DNA of 64,000 nucleotides, taken from assembly GCF_023159225.1 (NCBI RefSeq), contig NC_063163.1:104005885-104069884 (forward strand). Direction: 5' to 3'. The notes under the pieces are model-generated. The model had not been told where the DNA came from, made no database searches, and saw only the letters and a list, made by a program, of their open reading frames with translations. Of the stretch, positions 55,615 through 64,000 are shown in pieces. Source of the stretch: Perognathus longimembris pacificus. Its lineage: Eukaryota > Chordata > Mammalia > Rodentia > Heteromyidae. Each line of letters opens with the position of its first letter. Within the stretch, counting starts at the first letter, position 1. The translations under genes and the position numbers were made by a program.

Positions 55615-55817
55615 TTTTTTTTTTTGGCCAGTCCTGGGCCTTGGACTCAGGGCCTGAGCACTGTCCCTGGCTTCTTCCCGCTCAAGGCTAGCACTCTGCC
55701 ACTTGAGCCACAGCGCCGCTTCTGGCCGTTTTCTGTATATGTGGTGCTGGGGAATCGAACCTAGGGCCTCGTGTATCCAAGGCAGGCACTCTTGCCACTA
55801 GGCTATATCCCCAGCCC
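55615..55817 (-). mobile_element. IDL-Geo dimeric SINE with 12-bp TSD
   Basis: T run, GGCCAGTCCTGGGCCTTGGA to ATATCCCCAGCCC. Perfect duplication CCTTGGGCTCTT at 55603-55614 and 55818-55829. Confidence 0.96.
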
Positions 55818-55829
55818 CCTTGGGCTCTT

Positions 55830-56940
55830 AAAATTTGAGTGTTTGTAAAATTGCAAGGGCTGTATCTATTTTCTTCTAGTCATTTTCAGTGTGTGAAAAC
55901 CTATAAACTTCATGTAGCATACAGGAAATATGTACTTTTCTACCTACTTCCTTTAAAAATCTGGACTACATCAATTCCTTGGGCCTAGTCAGTGTTCCTG
56001 GAGTACCTACAGCATACACAAGGCTTGGTGCCTGTGTGTACACCAGGCTCTGCTCTCTAGGGAAGAAGCTCCTGTCATGCTTTGTACTGCAGCCACACTG
56101 TCCCTATCAGCCCTGTGCAGAAGCATTATTTTGTAAATGGGCTGATCTTGAGGGAGATTGACTTAGAAGTTCAGCTTCACTGAGAACTATTTCAAATGAA
56201 CTGAAATCTATTGAGAGATGTTTCTGAATAAAACAAAAGCTAGTTCTTAGAAAAAGCCTAATAACCTAAACCAGATGAAACCCATTAGGAAGTTGCTCCT
56301 AGGCATTAGCTGGATTTGTGAAATTACCTTCAATGATTTGAGTATATGGCAAGATTATTCTGCCTGTGAAGTATTTTGCTTTTCTTGCCTATCTTAATAA
56401 AGTAAGAACTAGTAGTCCTCGAGGCATATGGCGTTCTGTTGTTGGGTGAACTGTCTTAGATGTTGGCCTTGCCTTTTAAGTAGCCGAAGTGGTGGAGTGA
56501 AATCCTTTGTTGTATCATTCCTAGGACATTGCACTGAACTTTGAACTAGACAAATGGCAACATTTTCTCCTTTATCATTTTGGAACTTTGTTTTTTAAAG
56601 AATTCCTTAAGGCTATGATTTCAGAGCCAACAAACAAAGTTCAGCTCTCCACTAGTGATATTTGTGAGGGCTAGTTCAATATAGCCTTTCCTCTCTCTGG
56701 ATCTCTTTTCCACTAACATTCATTGCTACTCCATAATTAAGGGTAGAACATCGGTTAAGTCAGAGTCTCTAGAAAATCCTAGGTTGCATGACAGAGTAGT
56801 TAAGAAAAGTGTACGATGAAAGGAAAAGCAGACCCAGGGGCAGGTTTCATAATTATATCAACAATTTTGTTGAAGTCTGTCCTCCCTTCTTTCCTCCTTC
56901 TTCCTTCCTCCCTCCTTTCCTGTCCTCCCTTTCTTCCTTC
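55830..56940. other. Unique intronic sequence
   Basis: Ends in a TCC/TTCC pyrimidine tract (56880-56940) merging with the tail of the next SINE. No exon recognised. Confidence 0.4.
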
Positions 56941-57146
56941 TTTTTTTTTTTTTTTTTTTTGGCCAGTACTGGTATTTGAATTCAAAACCTCTGCTTGCTC
57001 CGCTTTCTTACTCAGCTGGTGTTCTATTTCTGAGCCACACCTCCAGCCTGCTTCTGCTAAAAGTGGACTTTTCTCTCTGGGTTGGCTTACATCCTTCATC
57101 CTCCAGATCTCAGCCTCCTAAAAGTAGCTAGGATTACAGGTGACTG
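56941..57146 (-). mobile_element. 7SL-left/Geo-right SINE, diverged
   Basis: T run, GGCCAGTACTGGTATTTGAA, TCTGAGCCACACCTCCAGCC, CCTCCTAAAAGTAGCTAGGA. Confidence 0.8.
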
Positions 57147-57886
57147 GTGTTCTTCACTTTCCTTTTTTCTTCCACTCGTAACTACTTAGAAGGAGGTTTG
57201 AGGATTTCTCTCTATTTGCCTTAATCTGGTGACTATTTTGGAGAAGACAATATCCGCTGTCTGTAATTAATGATACTGCATTTTAAGTCAAATTCTGCTA
57301 TACTTGACCTGTTTATATTTATTACCAGATTTCTGCCCTTTCCTTCCTTTATTTTTCTAATCTCATCATTTTATGCTTTGCCCAGTGGAGAGTTTCCAAC
57401 AATATCATCCTTAATATAATATACATAGTGTACTGCTAGTTTTTTTTAGCTAACTTCCGCTCCTTTGGTGAAAGTTAAATCCCATGTTTCAGGAAGGTGA
57501 TTTGCATCTTTTATTGACTTGTTAGCTCAGTAAGTTTAAAGATAGCAATGTATCCATATCACCTTAAAGCATCTTATTAAAACTATGAAATTACCCCCCA
57601 GTGAGCTCATTACTTGCTACAATAATATACCTTTTTCTTTAAAAAATGATTACATTATTCTGATGCCTATTATAGCCTATTAGAAATGTACTTGAGATGA
57701 ATCCCTCTTTCCTCTTAAAAATAATGTGAAGTCATCTCCCATCTGTTTATTTTCAATGAAATGATGGTATGTTTCTAATCCAAACAAGCTTCTGTGGCTT
57801 TTCCGTTGTGTAGGGCTTTTGTGTCTTCTGAAGAGTGATTGTTTTGTGCATAACATACAATGTTCTTTGCTGCCTTCCACCCACAG
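57147..57886. other. Unique intronic sequence
   Basis: Nothing recognised before the candidate cassette exon; the last 25 bases form a good pyrimidine tract. Confidence 0.4.
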
Positions 57887-57964
57887 ACCCTTTCTTGCTG
57901 AGGAGGAGGTGTGGTGCAGGGAATTCTAAAGACTTTTCAAATTGCTGCATTGATGGCCCAGATG
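57887..57964 (+). other. Candidate in-frame cassette exon in JAM3 intron 1
   Basis: Preceded by TTCTTTGCTGCCTTCCACCCACAG, a strong acceptor, and followed by ATG/GTGAGG, a good donor. It is 78 nt long, a multiple of three. Joined to exon 1 (phase 1) it reads open throughout, starting DPFLLRRRCG and ending CCIDGPD, and returns to phase 1. Two of the three frames contain stops; the one JAM3 would use does not. Including it would add 26 residues, with an RRR cluster, right after the signal-peptide core. Pseudo-exons are common in long introns, so this stays a candidate. Confidence 0.3.
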
Positions 57965-58034
57965 GTGAGGAAAACCCTTTGAGGAGCTAAAAATTGAATG
58001 AGTGATAGATTTTTTTAATACATAATTATTTCTG

Positions 58035-58252
58035 GACTCCAATGACTCAAAACCATACTCTTAGCTACTTATAGAGGCTGAGATCTGAGGTTCAGGTTTG
58101 AAGCCAGGCTGCGCAGGAAAGTCCATGAGAATGTTATCTCTAACTAAATAAGCCAGAAATTCAGATGAAGCAGATTAAGTAGTAGAACTAATACCCTTAA
58201 GCATAAAAAGCTTAAGGTCAGTGCCTAGACCCTGAGGCAAGCTCCAGTACTG
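58035..58252 (+). mobile_element. 7SL-left/Geo-right SINE, diverged
   Basis: CTGGACTCCAATGACTCAAA, TAGAGGCTGAGATCTGAGGT, GAAAGTCCATGAGAATGTTA, AAGCTCCAGTACTGG. Confidence 0.82.
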
Positions 58253-58254
58253 GT

Positions 58255-58275
58255 ATGCATGCACGCATGCACGCA

Positions 58276-58307
<32 letters not shown>

Positions 58308-58308
58308 A
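58255..58308 (+). repeat. (GCAC)n/(CA)n microsatellite at a SINE tail
   Basis: GCATGCAC then about eight GCAC units, then CA units. CG-containing alternation, Z-DNA prone. Confidence 0.95.
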
Positions 58309-58429
58309 ATCCATAATTAGATTTTTGTTCTTTTTAAGACTACCTTGAGTTCTCATTCTTTTACTACTGCATCTGAGTTCCATTTCGCAGTTGATAATGA
58401 GCTCTTTGAGGACTTCGTTGGTTATTTTT

Positions 58430-58650
58430 TAAATTTAATTTTATTGTCCAAGTGATGTACCAAGGGGTTACAGTTACATACATAAGATAGAGTACATTTC
58501 TTGTCAAACTTGTTACCCCTTCCCTCAGTTTTCTCCCACTGTCCTCCCACCGCCCCCCAAGTTGTGCAGTTAATTTCCAACATACTGTCTTGTGATCATT
58601 GCTCATTTTGTATGCCATTGAAATCTTATCACCTATAGAGTTACTCTCCA
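58430..58650 (-). mobile_element. L1-type 3' end, older copy
   Basis: AAATTTAATTTTATTGTCCA, GATGTACCAAGGGGTTACAG, TCCTCCCACCGCCCCCCAAG, TTTCCAACATACTGTCTTGT. Layout of mammalian L1 3' UTR read in reverse. Confidence 0.75.
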
Positions 58651-58749
58651 ATATAATTTATTATTACAAATATCATACTCATACAAATATCAATTGAATG
58701 CTCTTGGTTCTGTCTTACTTAAATCTTACGCTCTTAAAAGGAAAGCATT

Positions 58750-58979
58750 TTTTGCTAGTCTTGGGGCTTGAACTCTGCCTGGGTGCTGTCCCTGAGCCTC
58801 TCTGTGCACAAGGCTAGTGTTCTGCCACTTAGCCACAGCTCCACTTCCAGTTTTCTGGTGATTAATTGGAGATAAGAGTCTCACAGACTTTTCTTCCCCG
58901 GGCTGGCTTCAAACTGTGATCCTTAGATCTTGGCCTCTTGAGTAGCTAGGCTTCCAGGCATGAGCCACCAGTGTCAGGC
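58750..58979 (-). mobile_element. 7SL-left/Geo-right dimeric SINE
   Basis: TTTGCTAGTCTTGGGGCTTG, CACTTAGCCACAGCTCCACT, TTAATTGGAGATAAGAGTCT, CAGGCATGAGCCACCAGTGT. Confidence 0.92.
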
Positions 58980-59095
58980 AGGATACAGTATTCTTTTGGT
59001 AGGATTTTTGTTCTACAACCAGATTATCATTATCACCTTGAAAAGAAGTCTGACCATATTAATCCCCTCACTTTTTCTTTTTTTCTCATTTGAGT

Positions 59096-59310
59096 TTTTT
59101 TTTGAGTGCTTGATATGTGTCAGGAAATTTAATAAGTCCTTTATGTGCAATAATTCATTTAATTTCTCAATTACCTTATAAAGTCAGCATTGATTTCAGT
59201 GCTTTGTAGATAAGATGAGAAACAATACTACCTAAAATAGCATACTAAGTGATGAACCTAATTAAAACCCAGATAGTCCGGTCTCCAAACCCACTCTGCC
59301 ATTTGCTTTC
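59096..59310 (+). mobile_element. MIR
   Basis: GAGTGCTTGATATGTGTCAG, TAATTCATTTAATTTCTCAA, CTTATAAAGTCAGCATTGAT, TAGATAAGATGAGAAAC, CCGGTCTCCAAACCCACTC. Nearly full-length order. Confidence 0.72.
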
Positions 59311-59639
59311 CTGTACTGCCTGTCAATGAAATTTTTTACTTCTCGAAACCCACTCAGTAAAACATTTCTGAATCCCTATTGTGTATACTAGTACTGAGCT
59401 TGTAGAGTTCAAAGGCCTCCAATAATGTACTTGACCCAAGTACATTGCTAATTACCTTGAAATCAGGAGTTTGGGGCCTTTTCAGCCCCTGTCTGTTATA
59501 CAGACAACAGCATAGTAAAATTTCTCTAGTTCTAGTCTGGCTTCAGGTCTCCAAAGAGATAGGATTTTAATCCTCTACTCTTTCTCAGTCATGTAGAAGA
59601 TGTCTATTGCTCATATCTTTCACTCTATGAAGTCAATCT

Positions 59640-59855
59640 GTTTTCAGTGTGGGAAAGGCAGTATAGAATGAGTAAGAGCATGTACTTTTGCAGACACAGT
59701 TCATCTCCCCCTGAATCACTTAGGGGCTGCATGGTCTCTCAGAGAGTGAGTTTCTTCAACTATAACTAGGATGACTCCCATGTCATCATATTGTTGGAGG
59801 AATAAAGCATTTCATCATTTACAAGGAACTTGGTGGTTGCCACATAGTAAATCCT
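59640..59855 (+). mobile_element. MIR
   Basis: GGCAGTATAGAATGAGTAAGAGC, TTCTTCAACTATAACTAGGATG, TTGTTGGAGGAATAAAGC, GGTGGTTGCCACATAGTAAAT: MIR start, core and end in order. Confidence 0.72.
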
Positions 59856-60779
59856 CTCCAAGAAATGAGTGTGTGTGTGTGTGTGCACGCGCACGTGTGT
59901 CTGTGCTTGTATCATGGTATGTAATTAGGTACATCCATATGAAAGTACACACAAAATCACACATAAAGTAGTTTAGGTTTTCTGACTTGAAATATGCTGG
60001 ATACATAGCTCATTTAAAATTGCCTTCCTACAGTAAAAATGTTGACATATGAGACAGAGAATTTTCTCGTAGAAACTATTTTTTCTGGCTTAGTGTCCTA
60101 TTGTCTTCCTTGGCTTAAAAAGTCATTGGTTATAGAGGGTGTGGCAGGAAGGAAGAAGGTAGATCTCAGATTGCTAAGGAGTTTGATTATTGGGAGTCTG
60201 CTGCCTTTCATTGTAACTGGATATCATTTGATGTGTGGGCGTTCTATTTGTGAATTATGAAAAATGAAATCTATCTCCCTTGAGAGGAATTATCTGAAGA
60301 GAATACAAAGGTTCCTGTTTTATTTGTATTATTGGTCTTGAAAACAAAACTTTATTTTCTTTTCCTCTTGCTCTATTTTTTTGAAACAGTTTCAATGTAT
60401 AGCCTTGGCTAGCCTTGAACTTGAGATCTTCCTTCCTGAGTTCCCAACCAGAGTACTAGAAGTACAGATGGATACCACCCTGCCTGACTAAAATATGTTT
60501 TCTCAGTTTCATATTACCTTGTGATTCTATTTCCTAGCTTTCTGTTGGAAGAAGATCACTGCCTGATATGAAAAGAACTAGTGTTCCTTTTTTTGTTTTG
60601 TGCTAAGGATCAAACCTAGGTTATCATGCATGCTGAGTATACTTTCTGTTACTGAGCTACATTTCCATCCTATTTTCTTCCTTCTTATTACTATGATTTT
60701 ATGGACCCATTTCTTTCCCTTAGTATGGTACAGAATAGAAAATTGAAAAAAATTGTTGCTTTCTTTCTATAAATGAGTT

Positions 60780-60783
<4 letters not shown>
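59856..60783. other. Mostly unique intronic sequence
   Basis: Short TG/CGCG stretch at 59868-59900; a reversed B1-like monomer (60383-60490, GAAACAGTTTCAATGTATAG) and a reversed ID-like piece (60592-60680, GTGCTAAGGATCAAACCTAG). Confidence 0.5.

Positions 60784-60828
<45 letters not shown>
60784..60828 (+). repeat. (TG)n microsatellite
   Basis: About 22 uninterrupted TG units. Confidence 0.97.
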
Positions 60829-60829
<1 letters not shown>

Positions 60830-61013
60830 AGATAGGGTACCATTTCAAACAGGCAAACAAAGGTATAGAAAGAACAAATAATAATATTCAGGGATCCTTG
60901 TTGATTGTGTTTCTATACATGAAGCTTCTCCCTGAAGGAGATGGTTAAGATATGTCCATATATGCTCTCAGATAATTGGATAACTATTCATGTGGCAATA
61001 TATCAGAATACTA

Positions 61014-61203
61014 TTTTTGTTGTTGTTTTGAGCTTTGTCACTCAAGTCTGACTCTGTACCATTTGAGCCATACCTACAATTGCAGTGGTTAATTGAAGCC
61101 AAGAGTCTCTCAGACTTCCCTACCCAAGCTGGCTTGAACCATGATCTTCAGATCTCAGCCTTCTGAGTAGCAGGATTACAAGCATGAGTCATTAGCACCC
61201 AAC
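61014..61203 (-). mobile_element. 7SL-left/Geo-right SINE, shortened
   Basis: (TTG)n tail, then GAGCTTTGTCACTCAAGTCT, TACCATTTGAGCCATACCTA, CTTCTGAGTAGCAGGATTAC. Confidence 0.82.
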
Positions 61204-61204
61204 T

Positions 61205-61625
61205 TGATTTTAGACTTTTAAAGAAACATATGAGTTATACTTGACATATGATATACATTTTAAGTGTCTAATTTGATAAGTTTAAAACATTTGTAAGATA
61301 GTAAGTATATTCACTATTCTCAGATGTTTCCGAGTAGACATACTCTACTGAGCAGTTTCCTAATGGCTAAGTACCTCACCCTGAAGAGTTTCCTTGTAAC
61401 ACCTTGTAATCCTTCTTTTCCATTCCTCCTCCCATTCTATTTTGCTCTGTTCCCAGGCAACCACTTATCTGCTTTCTGTTGCTGAATGCTAGTTTGCATT
61501 TCCTGGGACTTTGTATAGATACACTTATACCCCTTGTGTTCTCTTTCATTAGGCTTTTTCACTCAGTGTAACTATTTCAAGATTCATTTTTGTTGTTACA
61601 GTTATCAATAAATTAACCCCTTTCC
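61205..61625 (-). mobile_element. Ancient L1 3' UTR, antisense
   Basis: Landmarks of an old mammalian L1 3' UTR read in reverse: TACTTGACATATGATATACA, AAGTGTCTAATTTGATAAGT, CCCAGGCAACCACTTATCTG, TAGTTTGCATTTCCTGGGAC, CACTCAGTGTAACTATTTCAAG. Confidence 0.8.
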
Positions 61626-61631
61626 CTTTGG

Positions 61632-61697
61632 CAGTACTGGGTTTGAACTCAGGGCCTCCTGTCCGCTAGGCATGTTGAACCATGCCCTCAGCCCCAA
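61632..61697 (-). mobile_element. ID-like monomer, reversed
   Basis: CAGTACTGGGTTTGAACTCA, CTAGGCATGTTGAACCATGCCCTCAGCCCC; A and B box regions are recognisable in reverse. Confidence 0.6.
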
Positions 61698-61721
61698 TTC
61701 ATCCCTTTGTACTGATTAAAT

Positions 61722-61888
61722 TCAGCTCAAGGCTAGTGCTCTACCCCTTGAGCCACAAAGCCACTTCCCATTCTCTGATGGTTAATTGGAGATTAGGGTC
61801 TTCTGTCCAGGCTGGCTTTGAACCCTGATCCTCAGATCTCAGCGTCCTGAGTAGCTAGGATTACAAGAGTGAGCCACTAGCGCCCAAC
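61722..61888 (-). mobile_element. 7SL-left/Geo-right SINE, tail end missing
   Basis: CAGCTCAAGGCTAGTGCTCT, GAGCCACAAAGCCACTTCCC, GTCCTGAGTAGCTAGGATTA. The 3' portion of the right monomer is absent. Confidence 0.88.
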
Positions 61889-61889
61889 T

Positions 61890-62140
61890 TCGATTTTTTA
61901 TTTGACTAATGCTATTTATCTTTTAGAATTCTTTTTAAGCTTTAATTTCCTTTTTTAGGTTTTTAAAGTTCTCATCATAGAGGTCTTTCACTTCTTTGGT
62001 TAAGGTTATTCCTAAGTATTTTATGTTTTTCAAGGCTATTGCAAAAGGAGTTTGCTTTTCAGCACCTGGCTTATATGATATTCTCTTATGATTAGGTTTG
62101 GGTTTTATAGACTTGGTGGGGGTGGGGGGTGCCACAGAGT
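61890..62140 (-). pseudogene. L1 ORF2 fragment
   Basis: The minus-strand frame contains [20 protein letters not shown] followed by [21 protein letters not shown], the segment just downstream of the reverse transcriptase domain in mammalian L1 ORF2. Only about 65 residues are open and both ends are lost. It may belong to the same antisense L1 as the 3' UTR at 61205-61625, with SINEs inserted between, but about 1 kb of ORF2 would then be deleted. Confidence 0.93.
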
Positions 62141-62239
62141 TGCAGTTACCTTCTCAACATATATCCTAACATTGCTAATAATGCTACATTAATCACTGGT
62201 ATTTTCACAATGTCTGCCAGGCTTCTCCTTTATAAACAC

Positions 62240-62243
<4 letters not shown>

Positions 62244-62282
<39 letters not shown>
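62244..62282 (+). repeat. (CT)n microsatellite
   Basis: About 19 CT units. Confidence 0.97.
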
Positions 62283-62284
<2 letters not shown>

Positions 62285-62780
62285 CTTGAAGTCAGCTCAC
62301 AAGAGGAGGAGAATTAAATGAGCTTTCCTCCTGGGGCAAAGAGAATCAAATACTTTATGGAAGTATATAAAACTATCACAGTAATTAACAAATGTTTTTG
62401 TGGATCAAATATTATGAGGTTATCCAAATATTCTGTTTCTTTGTAAAATAACAGTGAATCTTGCTTGCAGCAATTATTACTGTGTTCTATTGATAATTTT
62501 CTACTTCTCTTATTCTTTCTGTTTATATTATAATTATAATACTTGTAGATAGAAAAATTGTTCTAAAATAAAGAATACATGTTACATCCCATACACATAT
62601 GTATGTGTTGTTTATGTCATTGGATATTTATTTTTGTGTAATAGTTTAATGTTACCACTTTTTTCTCAAAAAATTCAAACTTGGACCACTAGAATAAGCT
62701 ATTTCAAGTGGGCTCCTGGTTCTTTAATATTTCATTGTTGTTGTTTAACACTACTTTACTGTCTTGTACTACAAGATACC

Positions 62781-62809
62781 CTATCTATCTATCTATCTAT
62801 CTATCTATC
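62781..62809 (+). repeat. (ATCT)n tetranucleotide microsatellite
   Basis: Seven ATCT units, uninterrupted. Confidence 0.96.
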
Positions 62810-63699
62810 ATTATTTGTTTAACCCTTGCATATATATGAAATATTTTGAGTTGCTAACCTATATCACAGTAAGAAAAAGTTTTACCAACTACATTGCAAT
62901 GTTCTATGCAAAATTCCTTTTCTTGGCAACACTATAATGTCCAGTCACAATACTACTTTCCTTGGTGGTTCATACCAGTCCAGCCCTCACCCCAACCAGC
63001 TTCAGCAAGGTTATGTTATTTGTGACACATTTAGTTTTCTTTGTCATAGTCTGTCCTGGTTTCCTAGACATCCTGGCTGAGCTTTAAAATTTTTCATACA
63101 CTAAAATTTATTCTTGGTAGCATGCCATTCTAAGCATCTTGACCTATGGATGCTTAAAGATATGTTCACCATCACAGCATCAGACCCCAGAAATTCCATC
63201 ATACAGCCCCTTTGTAGCCCACCCCCATTTGCACCATCTTTATAAAATAGAAGTCATTTATTTAAAGAAGTTATTCCATGGATACTGGTAGTATGTTTTC
63301 TTATTGAAACAAACTAACTAATAGTCATAGTGGCTTTTGATTTAGACATGTAGGTTAGGAATAAGTTGACTTGTGTCTAGTTGAAATGAATAATAAGACC
63401 CTTTCATTCCATACATGGTCTTCTATGTGGCTTCACAGAGAATAATTTTCCCATAACATAAGTACTTCTGATTTTTCTACCCACAGTAGACTCAGATAAG
63501 ACCGGTGAGTGGTAGTTAACTAGTTAAAAAAGAAATCAAAGGTCACTTGTTAGATTGACCACCAAAGCCTACCACTGTTAATATTTGCAAAACTTCTTCT
63601 GTTGTAAGAACAAAGTCTAGCTGACTGAGGTTGTGTGTTACGTTTTCTATTCTATCTCCTTCTTTACTCTGTGTCTGTGTCTGTGTGTGTGCACGCGCG

Positions 63700-63921
63700 T
63701 TTGCCCATGCATGGGGTTTGAACTCAGAGCCTGAGTGCTGTTCCTGAGATTTTATGCTCAAGGCTAGCACTCTACCACTTGAGTCACAGCTCCATTTCTG
63801 GCTTTTTGGGTAGTTATTTGGAGTTAAGAGTCTCACAGACTTCCTACCTGGGGTTGGAATTCTGTGACCCTCAGATCTCAGCCTCCTGAGTAGGTAGGAT
63901 TATAGGTCACCAGCATCCAGC
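63700..63921 (-). mobile_element. 7SL-left/Geo-right dimeric SINE
   Basis: TGCATGGGGTTTGAACTCAG, CTACCACTTGAGTCACAGCT, TTATTTGGAGTTAAGAGTCT, CTCCTGAGTAGGTAGGATTA. Confidence 0.88.
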
Positions 63922-64000
63922 CCTTTTTTACTCTTTTGTTGTTCTTTATGCCTATGACTATGTTCGTTTATACAATGAACTTTATGTATTTAGTCCTGAC

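Larger units (their letters stand above)
62141..63699. other. Unique intronic sequence with two microsatellites
   Basis: Contains (CT)n at 62244-62282 and (ATCT)n at 62781-62809. No exon recognised; a TG/CGCG stretch precedes the last SINE. Confidence 0.45.
32062..64000 (+). other. JAM3: JAM3 intron 1 (5' part)
   Basis: Starts at the GT donor 32062-32063. I did not find exon 2, whose expected peptide begins with a Gly-Cys/Leu-Ile-Gly type sequence leading into the first Ig domain, so the intron exceeds 31.9 kb here. A very long first intron is also known in other mammals. The intron holds mostly antisense SINEs, L1 remnants, MIR/L2 pieces, microsatellites and unique sequence itemised below. 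Confidence 0.85.

Noticed and set aside
32062..64000. JAM3 exon 2
   Set aside because: No segment encoding the start of the first Ig domain with a phase 1 acceptor was found; it is presumably downstream of the window.
1..64000. Endogenous retrovirus or other viral sequence
   Set aside because: I saw no LTR pair, gag/pol/env-like frame or other viral signature; all mobile DNA recognised is SINE, LINE or uncertain ancestral repeat.

Overview
The window is nuclear DNA from a mammal, almost certainly a rodent of the superfamily Geomyoidea (kangaroo rats, pocket mice, pocket gophers). The evidence is the repeat content. It is packed with dimeric SINEs whose left half is an ID-like, tRNA-Ala-type monomer and whose right half matches the Geo monomer (the IDL-Geo family known from Geomyoidea). 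A second dimeric family pairs an Alu/B1-like (7SL-derived) left half with the same right half. Older mammalian repeats (MIR, L2, L1 remnants), long microsatellites and a single GC-rich CpG island complete the picture. There is no prokaryotic-style gene content, and nearly every long open frame is a translated simple repeat or SINE.

Layout. Bases 1 to about 31,790 look intergenic. No coding exon was recognised there, only SINEs, L1 3' fragments, MIRs, microsatellites and unique sequence. Notable blocks are a tandem run of three SINEs (4.4-5.0 kb), two IDL-Geo copies running into a GGAA array (7.5-8.0 kb), a mirror-like purine array (16.4-16.6 kb), a pyrimidine tract of about 1 kb split by a SINE (19.8-20.9 kb), and a nested SINE cluster (23.2-24.5 kb). 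The CpG island at about 31,790-32,470 holds the promoter and first coding exon of JAM3 (junctional adhesion molecule C) on the + strand: start codon 31,986, splice donor after 32,061. The remaining 32 kb is the 5' part of JAM3 intron 1. I did not find exon 2, so it must lie beyond the window.

Functional reading. JAM3 is the only gene I can support. Its promoter has no TATA box. It carries three X-box-like (RFX-type) motifs within about 80 bp, an NRF1-like palindrome, and an upstream frame that overlaps the real start codon. Deep in intron 1 (57,887-57,964) is a 78-nt candidate cassette exon with good splice sites and the correct phase to be read in frame with exon 1. The SINEs I placed in intron 1 lie mostly antisense to JAM3, while those upstream are mixed. 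All coordinates were read by eye; repeat boundaries are good to about 5-15 bases unless a target-site duplication fixes them.
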